Origin: Clostridiaceae bacterium DTU059
Lineage (GTDB): Bacteria; Bacillota; Clostridia; DSM-8532
Length of the DNA: 48,974 nucleotides
NCBI GenBank assembly: GCA_001512555.1
Contig: LFSK01000211.1
Location: forward strand, 1-48,974
Reading direction: 5' to 3'
Shown: positions 1-9,577 of the stretch, piece by piece
Layout of the letters: each line of letters opens with the position of its first letter
Numbering within the stretch: position 1 is the stretch's first letter
Notes under the pieces: generated by a model
Database searches by the model: none
Seen by the model: only the letters and a program-made list of their open reading frames with translations
Told to the model about the DNA's origin: nothing
Program-made: the position numbers and the translations under genes

Positions 1-200
1 TATCGGTTAGTGTCTTAGGATCAAGCATACCTTACCACCCGCTGAATTATGATGAGATTCTTTATATGTAGTATAACATATGAAAAAGCCAATCACATCA
101 AAGGCGGGCAGTTCTGAGGGTGATTGTGATAGGGTGGAGCTGTGTCTGTTCTAAAACGGGGGCATACAGAAGTCCAACAGGTTCGCCAGCAAAGACAGGC

Positions 201-247
201 AAAAAAACAACCCGAACCTCAGCAGGTTGGGTTGAGACTCGGGTTAT
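201..247 (-). terminator. Rho-independent terminator downstream of trxA
   Basis: On the minus strand AACCCGA...TCGGGTT (7-bp arms, inner CTCA/TGAG) is followed by GTTTTTTT; it lies just after the trxA stop. Confidence 0.75.
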
Positions 248-285
248 TATATGGAATTCGGGTCAATTTTATGTTGAACTTGTGG

Positions 286-591
286 TTATTTCAACAGCAT
301 ATTCTTAAGGTCTTCTTTGGCCCTGAAGCCGACAACCTTGGATGTAGCCTTTCCCTCTTTGAAAGCGATGACGGTCGGGATGCTCATAATTCCAAATTGC
401 GAGGCAAGTTCAGGCTCCTCGTCAACATTGATTTTCACTACTTTTGCCTGGTCCTTCAGTTCCCTGCCAAGCTCTTCAATTACCGGGCTGAGCATTCTGC
501 AAGGTCCGCACCAGGGTGCCCAGAAATCTACCAAAACGGGTACATCTGATTTCAATACCTCTGATTCAAAATTTGCTTTCGTAATATCCAT
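286..591 (-). CDS. trxA: Thioredoxin
   Basis: WAPWCGPCRM active site and thioredoxin fold sequence. Start placed at MDITKANF (ATG 591-589) with upstream AAAGGAG rather than at the longer ORF start. Confidence 0.95.
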   Translation of the reverse strand: MDITKANFESEVLKSDVPVLVDFWAPWCGPCRMLSPVIEELGRELKDQAKVVKINVDEEPELASQFGIMSIPTVIAFKEGKATSKVVGFRAKEDLKNMLLK

Positions 592-919
592 GGCCAAACT
601 CCTTTCATCGAACCTTTCACAATTTATTGATCCTGTCATGTGGACTTATTGTTTTTCCTGTTTATAATATAGCGCTTGCAGGATTAATTATACAGTAACA
701 TAGTCACACTAACAACCAGCAACCGTCCGGAAGAAGAATTATTATTCGGGCAGGTATGCCGCAATTCACTATATTACATGATTTAACACGGTGGGAATAT
801 GTGGTATAATAGGTACTCCAAAAGGTTTAATAATAAAAGAATAAGACTATAATCAGTTTTATAGTTTAAGCTTATTATTCTTAAAATATGATAATACCGC
901 CATGTGGAGGATCTGAAAG

Positions 920-1663
920 ATGAGAATCAGAAAATTCGCAGCAATTGCTGCACTATTTTTGCTTTTTATGATGGCAGGTTGCACATCAAAGACGGCACCT
1001 GGCCAGGAAGACAAGACCCAAAATCCCACCGGGACACCTGAGCCTACAGAAACGGGCCAACTGCAGTATATTGCCGGATACCAACTCAGGCAGCCCGAGG
1101 CGGGGGATACCATTGCCATACTAAAAACCAGCATGGGGGATATCAAGATACTGCTATTTCCCAATGAAGCCCCCAAAACAGTGGAAAATTTCGTGACCCA
1201 TGCCAAGAACGGATATTACGATAATCTGACCTTCCATAGAGTCATTGACGACTTTATTATTCAGGGCGGGGATCCAAAGGGTGACGGAACAGGAGGAGAG
1301 AGCATATGGGGAGAGCCCTTTGAGGATGAGTTCTCCTTAAACATGCTTCACTACAGAGGAGCCCTAAGTATGGCCAATTCAGGAGAGGACACAAACGGAA
1401 GCCAATTCTTCATAGTCCAGAGAAAACAGATTACAGATGGTGAAGTCGATGCACTCAGGGCTGCTGGTTATCCCGAAGATCTGATATCTCTGTACAAGGA
1501 ACATGGCGGAACACCTGGTCTGAATTTTCTGCATAGCGTTTTCGGACAGGTCTACAAGGGTATGGATGTGGTGGACAGGATTGCTGCTGTGGAGACTGAT
1601 GCGGAGGATAAGCCTTTAAAAAATGTAATCATTCAAACCATCGAAATACAGGAAGTCCAGTAG
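920..1663 (+). CDS. Cyclophilin-type peptidyl-prolyl cis-trans isomerase, lipoprotein
   Basis: Lipobox-like LLFMMAGC; cyclophilin motifs FHRVIDDFIIQGGDPKGDGTGG and GSQFFIV. Confidence 0.93.
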   Translation: MRIRKFAAIAALFLLFMMAGCTSKTAPGQEDKTQNPTGTPEPTETGQLQYIAGYQLRQPEAGDTIAILKTSMGDIKILLFPNEAPKTVENFVTHAKNGYYDNLTFHRVIDDFIIQGGDPKGDGTGGESIWGEPFEDEFSLNMLHYRGALSMANSGEDTNGSQFFIVQRKQITDGEVDALRAAGYPEDLISLYKEHGGTPGLNFLHSVFGQVYKGMDVVDRIAAVETDAEDKPLKNVIIQTIEIQEVQ

Positions 1664-1707
1664 AATTATTGACTGTTTGAGCCGCCATAAGCATTTGAAG
1701 AGGTCAA

Positions 1708-2496
1708 GTGAGGTTAGAATTGAACAGAAAGAGAATTATCATAGCCCTTTTTTCGGTACTAGGCGTAATTCTGATTTGGGATTCGGTTTTTACATGGAAT
1801 TATGTAAGGAGTATCAATTTAGGAATTGTTCTGCCCGGCCTGTTGGGTCTGCTCCTGATATCCATTGTCCTTAAGATGGTGCTAGTGGAAGGACCCGTCA
1901 TTAAGAGCAGGCGGCTAAGATCCTTGATACGCTGGGCTCTGATAATATGCATGGTATTCTTTGTCCTGATAGAAGGCCTGATCATTGCCGATCCATATCT
2001 GCACCGGGCTGAATTAGCGGGAAGGGTGGATTACCTGCTTGTTCTGGGATGTGGCATATGGCCTGATGGCAGACCCACCCTTGCTTTGATCAACAGACTG
2101 GATAAGGCGGTTGAGTATTATGCCGGCAATCCACATGTTAAGGTAATTGTTTCAGGGGGGCAGGGGCCTGATGAACCCATGCCTGAGGCTGAGGCCATGG
2201 CAGAATACCTTATCGGTAAGGGGGTTCCCGAAACCTCTATCATTAAGGAAACCCGGTCAACCAGCACTATGGAGAATTTTAAGTTTAGTCGTGAGCTGAT
2301 GCAGCCTGGTACTGAAGAGCCTGTCAGATTAGTGTTCATAACAAGTGATTTCCATGTGCTGAGGGCGAGGATTCTTGCAAAAAGGAACGGATTTGACGCC
2401 TATGCCATACCCGCTCCTACACCATCTGTGATTCTATTTAACAGCTATCTGAGGGAATTCTTTGCTTTTATCAAATCCATGGTATTGGACTACTGA
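1708..2496 (+). CDS. YdcF/SanA/ElyC-like (DUF218) membrane protein
   Basis: N-terminal TM segments followed by a DUF218-like core (YLLVLGCGIWPDGRPTLALINRLDKAVEYY, VSGGQGPDEPMPEAEAM). GTG start with GAGGT upstream. Confidence 0.85.
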   Translation: MRLELNRKRIIIALFSVLGVILIWDSVFTWNYVRSINLGIVLPGLLGLLLISIVLKMVLVEGPVIKSRRLRSLIRWALIICMVFFVLIEGLIIADPYLHRAELAGRVDYLLVLGCGIWPDGRPTLALINRLDKAVEYYAGNPHVKVIVSGGQGPDEPMPEAEAMAEYLIGKGVPETSIIKETRSTSTMENFKFSRELMQPGTEEPVRLVFITSDFHVLRARILAKRNGFDAYAIPAPTPSVILFNSYLREFFAFIKSMVLDY

Positions 2497-2508
2497 TCAG
2501 AACCAGGG

Positions 2509-3045
2509 CTATTCCTTGCCCTTGCCCAGCAGTACACCGATCACCTGTGGATAGATTTCCTTGGCCTGTTCCTTCCAGTTTTTGCAGATGTGTCTGGCAT
2601 CCTCCCTTGAGCCCACCGACAGACGAATATCGATGAGTGGCTTGAAATTCTCAATGATCTTGCATTTCACCTCGTACTCATTCTCGTTTTCAAGGGTATA
2701 TTCAGCAATGACCGAGGCCTCATACCTGATTGCGGGCCGTATAATTTCAACGATTTCCCTGATCCTTGCCTTTATACCTGCGGGAAGAATTCCTTCAAAC
2801 ATCTCAAGCATTTTTTCGCCCTGCTGGGTGATGGTATAATAATCGATATTATCACGGGTTTCACTGTTCACAAGCTTGTCGCTGATCAGCTCATGCAAAC
2901 CCTGCTGCAGCAAAAAGTAATTCATGAAGCGGTTTTCCAGCATGATTCGGGTAAGCTGCATATTGCTTACAGGTATATTAATAAACTTGATGAAATATAG
3001 TAACAATACCTTGTTTTCCGCTTTTTCAAAGCTCTCGTAATCCAT
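2509..3045 (-). CDS. DUF4364 family protein
   Basis: Overall resemblance to the clostridial DUF4364 winged-helix-like family (ENKVLLLYFIKFINIPVSNMQLTRIMLEN). Confidence 0.75.
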   Translation of the reverse strand: MDYESFEKAENKVLLLYFIKFINIPVSNMQLTRIMLENRFMNYFLLQQGLHELISDKLVNSETRDNIDYYTITQQGEKMLEMFEGILPAGIKARIREIVEIIRPAIRYEASVIAEYTLENENEYEVKCKIIENFKPLIDIRLSVGSREDARHICKNWKEQAKEIYPQVIGVLLGKGKE

Positions 3046-3212
3046 GGCGACAACTCCCTGTTTCGTGGTTTACATGCTTGGATTCTACCAGAGCCGGGAT
3101 AAAAAGTGAAGTGAAAAAGGTGTCATTTGGCAAGACTTGGGCTGGACAGAATAAACTTCAAACAAATCTGTGACTGAAAGACCAATGCGCAATTAATTAT
3201 TTTTCTCCTGGT

Positions 3213-3240
3213 TTGAATAATCAGGAAAAAGTAGTATATT
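3213..3240 (+). promoter_or_regulatory. Putative sigmaA promoter for small ORF 3365-3469
   Basis: TTGAAT (3213-3218), 16-bp spacer, TATATT (3235-3240). Confidence 0.5.
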
Positions 3241-3263
3241 TATTTTAGTACGGATTACTTAAC

Positions 3264-3337
3264 ATCTGCTGGCCACCCTCGGTTATCCGAAATAACCGCC
3301 TAAAGCGGCTGAAATATGGTAAGGGGGATGAGCAGAT
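3264..3337 (+). ncRNA. Putative structured leader RNA (class not recognised)
   Basis: Perfect 7-bp closing stem ATCTGCT (3264-3270)/AGCAGAT (3331-3337) encloses the perfect hairpin CGGTTAT/ATAACCG (3280-3286/3292-3298) and a short GCC/GGC hairpin. Confidence 0.5.
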
Positions 3338-3364
3338 TACCTGACAATAATCAGGGGGATGCGT

Positions 3365-3469
3365 ATGCTTGATTTTTTCATAGAGCTAATTGCTGATATC
3401 GCTGACGCTTTTCTTGATTTCTGGATTAATAAAGTAGTGGCAAGGTTCAAGAAAAATAAAAATAAGTAA
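3365..3469 (+). CDS. 34-aa amphipathic small protein MLDFFIELIADIADAFLDFWINKVVARFKKNKNK
   Basis: ATG with GGGGG 7 nt upstream; acidic residues at 3,7,11,14,18 on one helical face; Lys-rich C-terminus. Shorter than the ORF-track cutoff. Confidence 0.65.
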   Translation: MLDFFIELIADIADAFLDFWINKVVARFKKNKNK

Positions 3470-3530
3470 CAGCAGCACATTCTGAAAAATTTCAATCAGA
3501 AATCTCCAACCTCCGCATCTCACATCCAAC

Positions 3531-3559
3531 TTGTCACCTGGGATGGTGTATTATATAAT
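3531..3559 (+). promoter_or_regulatory. SigmaA promoter upstream of aconitase
   Basis: TTGTCA (3531-3536), 17-bp spacer, TATAAT (3554-3559). Confidence 0.65.
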
Positions 3560-3715
3560 AAGGTTTACTCAATGGGTCACCCGCTGTTTATCAGGCGGGT
3601 TCGGTATGACCGCCCATATCCGGATACAGGATAAATAAGCACATTGATTTGATTTCGGGGATCTTGCAGCTCCCTGAATTTATTATAAAAAACGTAGCAA
3701 GGGAGAAAGGAAGAA

Positions 3716-5635
3716 ATGGCAGGAACCATTACAGAAAAAATTCTATCCAGGCATATCCTGGAGGGAGAACCCGTTGCAGGGCAGGAAGTGGCCTTGAAAA
3801 TTGACAATACCCTCACACAGGATGCCACGGGAACCATGGCCTATCTCCAGTTTGAGGCCATCGGCATTGACCGCGTAAAAACTCAATTCAGTGTCAGTTT
3901 CGTGGATCACAACACATTGCAGACCGATTTCAGAAATGCGGACGATCATCAATACCTGCAGAGCGTTGCCAAAAGGTATGGACTCTATTTTTCCAGACCT
4001 GGTAACGGAATCTGTCATCAAATATTTTTAGAACGCTTCGCACGGCCGGGCAACACCCTGATAGGCTCAGACAGCCATACTCCCACTGCGGGAGGTATGG
4101 GATGCTTCGCTATGGGTGCAGGTGGCCTGGATGTTGCATGCGCCATGGCGGGAGCTCCTTTCAGAATCAAGTATCCCAAGATTGTGGGGATAAAACTGAC
4201 CGGGCGTCTCAACGACTGGGTATCTGCCAAGGATGTTATACTGGAAGTACTCAGACGTGTGGATGTAAAGGGTAATGTGGGCAAGGTTTTTGAATACTTT
4301 GGAGAGGGAGTCAAGACACTGGGGGTTCCCGATCGGGCGACCATCACAAATATGGGAACAGAGACCGGCTGTACCACCAGTATTTTCCCCAGCGATGAGA
4401 TGACCAGAGAATTTCTGAAGGCTCAGGGTCGTGAGGCTGATTGGCAGCTTCTTGTTCCCGATGAGAATGCTACCTACGATGAGATCATAGAGATCAATCT
4501 GTCTGAGGTTGAGCCCATGGTGGCGCTCCCCCATAGTCCCGGAAATGTCAGAAGGGTTCGTGAGGTTGGGCCCATCAAAGTGGACCAGGTTGCCATCGGC
4601 TCCTGCACCAACTCATCCCTGAGAGATCTGATGATGGTTGCTGCTATACTTGAAGGGCGCACCGTATCAGAGGATCTTCACCTCACCATCAGTCCCGGTT
4701 CAAGACAGGTAGTGGAGCATCTGGCTTCCAGCGGCGGCTATACCAGCATGGTTCGTGCCGGCGCCAGGATTATGGAGAATGCCTGCGGCGCCTGTATCGG
4801 AATGGGCTGTGCACCGCGTTCCGAAGGTGTTTCGGTAAGAACCTTCAATCGTAATTTTGAAGGGCGCAGTGGAACAAAGGATGCCAAGGTGTATCTTGTA
4901 AGCCCGGAAACCGCGGCTGCAACTGCTATTAACGGATATCTGACCGATCCGAGAGATCTGGGAGAGGCTCCCAAATTTGAGATGCCCAAAAAGTTCTTTG
5001 TAAACGATAATATGATCATAAAGCCCCTGCCTGAGGAAGAAGCTCAGAAGATTGAAATCAAAAGAGGGCCTAATATAAAGCCCCTTCCAAGCTTCGATCC
5101 TCTCGGAGATACATTGACCGGAAAGGTTCTGATCAAGGTGGGTGACAATATTACCACCGACCATATCATGCCGGCCGGTGCAAAGATCCTGCCTCTGCGC
5201 AGCAATATCCCGGAAATCTCAAAGCATGTCTTTGAGGCTGTTGATCCGTCCTTCTACGAGAAGGCCAGGTCTTCAAAGGGCGGTTTCATTATAGGCGCAG
5301 AAAACTATGGCCAGGGTTCAAGCCGTGAGCATGCGGCACTGGCACCCAAGTACCTTGGAGTCAAAGCTGTTGTTGTCAAGTCCTTTGCCAGGATCCATCT
5401 GGCCAATCTCATCAACTTTGGCATTGTCCCCCTGACCTTTAAAAATCCCGGGGATTATGACAGAATTTCCGAGGGTGATGAACTGGAAATAGCCATTGGT
5501 GATCTTACCGGGGAATGCTCACTGACCAACAAAACCACGGGAGAGACCTTCATGCTGGAGCATACCCTTTCCAGGCTGGACGCAGAGATACTCAAAACAG
5601 GCGGGAAGCTTCCCTGGATTAAAAAGCAAATCTAA
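3716..5635 (+). CDS. Aconitate hydratase
   Basis: Aconitase motifs [47 protein letters not shown], and swivel domain [22 protein letters not shown]. Confidence 0.96.
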   Translation: MAGTITEKILSRHILEGEPVAGQEVALKIDNTLTQDATGTMAYLQFEAIGIDRVKTQFSVSFVDHNTLQTDFRNADDHQYLQSVAKRYGLYFSRPGNGICHQIFLERFARPGNTLIGSDSHTPTAGGMGCFAMGAGGLDVACAMAGAPFRIKYPKIVGIKLTGRLNDWVSAKDVILEVLRRVDVKGNVGKVFEYFGEGVKTLGVPDRATITNMGTETGCTTSIFPSDEMTREFLKAQGREADWQLLVPDENATYDEIIEINLSEVEPMVALPHSPGNVRRVREVGPIKVDQVAIGSCTNSSLRDLMMVAAILEGRTVSEDLHLTISPGSRQVVEHLASSGGYTSMVRAGARIMENACGACIGMGCAPRSEGVSVRTFNRNFEGRSGTKDAKVYLVSPETAAATAINGYLTDPRDLGEAPKFEMPKKFFVNDNMIIKPLPEEEAQKIEIKRGPNIKPLPSFDPLGDTLTGKVLIKVGDNITTDHIMPAGAKILPLRSNIPEISKHVFEAVDPSFYEKARSSKGGFIIGAENYGQGSSREHAALAPKYLGVKAVVVKSFARIHLANLINFGIVPLTFKNPGDYDRISEGDELEIAIGDLTGECSLTNKTTGETFMLEHTLSRLDAEILKTGGKLPWIKKQI

Positions 5636-5649
5636 TCGGAGGTATAATC

Positions 5650-6861
5650 ATGGCGAAAATTATAATGAAAACCCCATTGGTGGAGATGGACGGGGACGAA
5701 ATGACCCGAGTGATATGGGGCTGGATTAAAGAAATACTTCTTGAGCCCTATGTGGAACTTAAGACAGAGTATTATGACCTGGGTCTGAAACACCGGGATG
5801 AGACAAATGATAGAGTAACAGTGGAATCGGCTCTGGCCACCAAGAAGTATGGTGTTGCTGTCAAATGCGCCACCATAACTCCCAATGCGGACAGAGTAAA
5901 GGAGTACAACCTCAAAGAGATGTGGAAGAGCCCCAACGGTACCATAAGGGCGATTCTTGACGGTACTGTTTTCAGGGCTCCCATACTGGTTAAGGGAATA
6001 GAGCCCTTCGTGCGGCCTTGGAAGAAGCCAATTGTTATCGCCCGCCATGCCTACGGTGATATCTATAAAAACACTGAGATGGTGGTTGACGGACCCGGAA
6101 AGGCTGAGCTGGTCTTCACCGATGCCCAGGGCAAAGAGACCCGTCAGGAGATCCATGAATTTGAAGGACCCGGTATCCTCATGGGAATGCATAACACTGA
6201 AGCTTCAATTGAAAGCTTTGCTCATGCTTGCTTTAATTATGCTCTGGATCAGAAGATGGATCTCTGGTTTGCTGCCAAGGATACTATTTCAAAGAAATAT
6301 GACCATAGATTCAAGGACATATTCCAGGAAATCTTTGATTCCACATATCGCCACAAGTTTGATGATGCAGGCATAACCTATTTCTATACTCTCATCGATG
6401 ATGCGGTAGCCCGTGTTGTGCGCTCTGAAGGCGGCTTCATTTGGGCATGCAAAAACTACGACGGGGATGTTATGTCCGACATGGTGGCCACCGCATTCGG
6501 TAGTCTGGCCATGATGACATCGGTACTGGTATCGCCTGAGGGTTACTACGAATATGAGGCGGCTCACGGTACGGTACAGCGCCATTATTACAGGCATCTG
6601 AAGGGCGAGGAAACCTCTACCAATTCAGTGGCGACTCTGTTTGCCTGGACAGGTGCTCTCAGAAAAAGAGGCGAGCTTGATGGCTGCACTGACCTGATGG
6701 ATTTTGCTGATAAACTTGAGGAAGCTACAAAGACTACAATAGAGGAGGGCGTGATGACAGGGGATCTTGTAGCTCTGTCGAACCTACCCAATATCAAAAA
6801 GGTCAATACCCGTGATTTCCTGCTGGAGATCAAAAAGCGTCTTGACAAATTGCTTGCATAA
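5650..6861 (+). CDS. icd: NADP-dependent isocitrate dehydrogenase (eukaryote-like type)
   Basis: [67 protein letters not shown]. Confidence 0.96.
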   Translation: MAKIIMKTPLVEMDGDEMTRVIWGWIKEILLEPYVELKTEYYDLGLKHRDETNDRVTVESALATKKYGVAVKCATITPNADRVKEYNLKEMWKSPNGTIRAILDGTVFRAPILVKGIEPFVRPWKKPIVIARHAYGDIYKNTEMVVDGPGKAELVFTDAQGKETRQEIHEFEGPGILMGMHNTEASIESFAHACFNYALDQKMDLWFAAKDTISKKYDHRFKDIFQEIFDSTYRHKFDDAGITYFYTLIDDAVARVVRSEGGFIWACKNYDGDVMSDMVATAFGSLAMMTSVLVSPEGYYEYEAAHGTVQRHYYRHLKGEETSTNSVATLFAWTGALRKRGELDGCTDLMDFADKLEEATKTTIEEGVMTGDLVALSNLPNIKKVNTRDFLLEIKKRLDKLLA

Positions 6862-6879
6862 CAGCGGGGTGGATTAACC

Positions 6880-7494
6880 ATGTATATCATCATCGCAGGG
6901 TGTGGTACGGTTGGATCAGGCCTTGCCAGTAAACTTTCCCGGGAAGGCCATGACATCGCCGTAATCGACAATGATGAGTCCTCATTCAGAAGGCTTGACG
7001 ACGATTTTCAAGGTCTCCGTGTAGTTGGTGTACCCATTGATCAGGACATACTAAAGAAGGCGGGTATTGATCAGGCAGATGCCCTGGCCGCAGTGACCCC
7101 GGATGACAACATGAATATCATGGTGAGCCAGGTGGCCAAGGATATATGCGGCATATCCCGGGTTGTAGCCCGGATCTACGATCCGGCCCGGGAGGATATC
7201 TTTCATCAATTCGGCCTTGAGACCATATGTCCTACCAACCTTAGCGTCGAGACACTTGCCTCCATATTGACCGGCAAGCATTTTGAATCCACCTGTACCA
7301 TAGGGTCAAACACGTTTTCCTTCCGTATTGAGGATGTTGACCCAAGTCTGGTAGGAAGTCAGATCATGGATATCAGGCCACAGGATGATAGGTTCATATT
7401 TGGAATTATAAAGGGAGGTAATTTTACCTTCGCTCATCCCTATGCGGTGGTGGAAAAGGACAGCAAGCTTGTAATCGCCGGCAGGATGGATTAA
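6880..7494 (+). CDS. TrkA/KtrA-like RCK domain protein
   Basis: N-terminal Rossmann motif IIIAGCGTVGSGLASKL, RCK-N and RCK-C arrangement. Confidence 0.9.
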   Translation: MYIIIAGCGTVGSGLASKLSREGHDIAVIDNDESSFRRLDDDFQGLRVVGVPIDQDILKKAGIDQADALAAVTPDDNMNIMVSQVAKDICGISRVVARIYDPAREDIFHQFGLETICPTNLSVETLASILTGKHFESTCTIGSNTFSFRIEDVDPSLVGSQIMDIRPQDDRFIFGIIKGGNFTFAHPYAVVEKDSKLVIAGRMD

Positions 7495-7528
7495 TAAAGC
7501 TGCTTGAGACCAAATAAGGATAATTGCT

Positions 7529-8182
7529 ATGAACATATTTATTATTGGTGCCGGCAAGGTGGGATACTACCTTGTGAAAACACTGTTACCCAATAAGCAC
7601 AGGATTACCATAATTGAAAAGGATCAGGAATACTGCAGCAGGCTGGCCGCTGATCTTGAGGTGGCGGTACTCCACGGAGATGGAACAGATATCAATCTGC
7701 TTTCGGAAGCCGGTGCCCAGCATGCCGATGTGTTTATAGCGGTAACGGGAAGGGATCAGGATAACCTGATAGCCTGTCAGCTGGCCAAACGGAATTTCCA
7801 CGTCAAGAGAACCATTGCTAGGGTCAATAACCCCAAGAACATTGCCGTGTTTGAAAAACTGGGAGTGGATATTGCTGTTTCCAGTACCTCCACCATAGCC
7901 GAGATGATCGAGAAAGAGATAGATTTTGCCGCGGTAAAAACACTTGCAAAACTGAAGAAGGGTGACCTGATGCTCAGTGAGGTGCTTCTTTCGAGGAAAT
8001 CCCAGGCATGCAACAAGAAGGTAATGGATATGAAACTGCCCAGGGAAGCCATACTGATGTCGGTTATCAGGGGGGATGAGACCTTTGTTCCCAACGGGCA
8101 AACCGTGTTGAAGGAGAACGATACCATATTTATCATCTGCAGGCAATCAAGTCAGAAAGACATCATAGATTATTTCAGCTGA
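7529..8182 (+). CDS. TrkA/KtrA-like RCK domain protein (second of tandem pair)
   Basis: MNIFIIGAGKVGYYLVKTL, RCK-N; C-terminal TrkA-C. Confidence 0.92.
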   Translation: MNIFIIGAGKVGYYLVKTLLPNKHRITIIEKDQEYCSRLAADLEVAVLHGDGTDINLLSEAGAQHADVFIAVTGRDQDNLIACQLAKRNFHVKRTIARVNNPKNIAVFEKLGVDIAVSSTSTIAEMIEKEIDFAAVKTLAKLKKGDLMLSEVLLSRKSQACNKKVMDMKLPREAILMSVIRGDETFVPNGQTVLKENDTIFIICRQSSQKDIIDYFS

Positions 8183-8202
8183 CCGAGAGAAGGATCGTTT
8201 CA

Positions 8203-8229
8203 GTGCGCCAGTGATTGGCGTGTTTTTTT
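8203..8229 (+). terminator. Rho-independent terminator after trkA-like pair
   Basis: CGCCA/TGGCG stem followed by TTTTTTT. Confidence 0.75.
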
Positions 8230-8311
8230 GTCCCCGTATTGTAGCGGTTATTTTAAGTTTATGATTATATAGAAGTTGGTATATAAATAGCTAGAAAAGG
8301 CAGATTTTGCT

Positions 8312-9124
8312 TTGTGTGAGGGGGTTAATATGCTTAAGGTGCTGATTGCGCTGCTTATCAGTGTTACGCTGATGAGCGGTCCGGTGCCTAAAACCAATAA
8401 TGAGTTTGATAACTCAAGGGTTCCGGATGGTTCTGTAGGCACCCGTTATATACCTGCAACCGAAAAAAGGGTCAAGACCCGTGTCCAGAGGGATGATGGG
8501 AAATACGACTATGATCTTTTCGGCAGAATCAGCTTTGAATACTTCCCTCTTCAGCTTGGAAACGGAAACTATCAGGTTATTATCTTTGAAAATATTCAGG
8601 GAACCAAGTACAGGGCCGCCAAATCCCAGACCATTGAGGCGGATATAAAAGACCCCCTGAAGGTCTTTTTGGCTTCCATCCAGACTGTGAACTGGAACGA
8701 GGATATGGACGCAATCAAGAAAGCTGCGAAGCTTACTGAGGGGCTTTCTACAGACCGGGAGAAAATCGATGCCATCTATCGCTATGTAGTTGAGAATATC
8801 AGCTATGATTACGATAAGATAAACAATATTCCAACCACCTATGTTCCGGACATAGATGAGATCATCCGTGACGGCAAGGGAATCTGCTATGACTACTCCG
8901 CTGTTTTTGCCGCCATGCTCAGAAGCCAGGGTATACCCTGCAAGCTTATCAAGGGATATTCCACAAATGTAAAAGGCTATCATGCCTGGAACGAGGTTTA
9001 TCTGGCCGATGAAGACCGGTGGGCAATAGTTGATACCACATATGACTCGGTTCTGATCCGAGGCGGCAAAAAAATCGGCATGGAAAAGCAGCCCTCCCAG
9101 TACAGCAAGAGCAGGGAATACTAG
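8312..9124 (+). CDS. Transglutaminase-like domain protein, probably exported
   Basis: Core GKGICYDYSAVFAAMLRSQGIPCKLIKGY..YHAWNEVYLADEDRWAIVDTTYD (Cys-His-Asp triad pattern); hydrophobic N-terminus. Confidence 0.9.
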   Translation: MCEGVNMLKVLIALLISVTLMSGPVPKTNNEFDNSRVPDGSVGTRYIPATEKRVKTRVQRDDGKYDYDLFGRISFEYFPLQLGNGNYQVIIFENIQGTKYRAAKSQTIEADIKDPLKVFLASIQTVNWNEDMDAIKKAAKLTEGLSTDREKIDAIYRYVVENISYDYDKINNIPTTYVPDIDEIIRDGKGICYDYSAVFAAMLRSQGIPCKLIKGYSTNVKGYHAWNEVYLADEDRWAIVDTTYDSVLIRGGKKIGMEKQPSQYSKSREY

Positions 9125-9167
9125 GCTCCATTATCATATCTTTATACATATCGGTTTTCTATAGGCC

Positions 9168-9196
9168 GCACCACTGCCAAGGGTGTGGTTTTTTGA
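9168..9196 (+). terminator. Rho-independent terminator
   Basis: GCACCAC...GTGTGGT stem followed by TTTTTT. Confidence 0.7.
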
Positions 9197-9424
9197 TTTC
9201 TTTGCGTTTGGGACTCTGTTTTTATTGCAGTCTCCAGGAGCAGGTTGGCGGGTCGGAATTGCAAGTGGCAACATATAATCTCCCAACTCGAAGGTTTATG
9301 TTATCTGTTCAGACAATTTTATAAATCCGGTCAAAGGCTGGGATGACGGTCTTTAAGGGCGAATCGATAAGCGCCGCAAGTCTTACAAAATTGCAGTATC
9401 TTGTAACGTTAATTGCAAAATCTC

Positions 9425-9453
9425 TTGACTCATGTTACCGGTTTGTATACAAT
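9425..9453 (+). promoter_or_regulatory. SigmaA promoter upstream of citrate synthase
   Basis: TTGACT (9425-9430), 17-bp spacer, TACAAT (9448-9453). Confidence 0.65.
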
Positions 9454-9577
9454 GATACAAAGCTATTGGCCTACTATCACTAAATATTGCAAAAGCCAGG
9501 CCGGTTGAGACTATGGGCATGGTCATCAGAGTATTGGAGATAGAGACATCGGACACTAGCACAAGGAGGTTGCTTTC

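Noticed and set aside
3328-3372. 14-codon ORF MSRLPDNNQGDAYA overlapping the micro-protein start
   Set aside because: SD-like GGGGG abuts the ATG with no spacing; more likely part of the structured leader.
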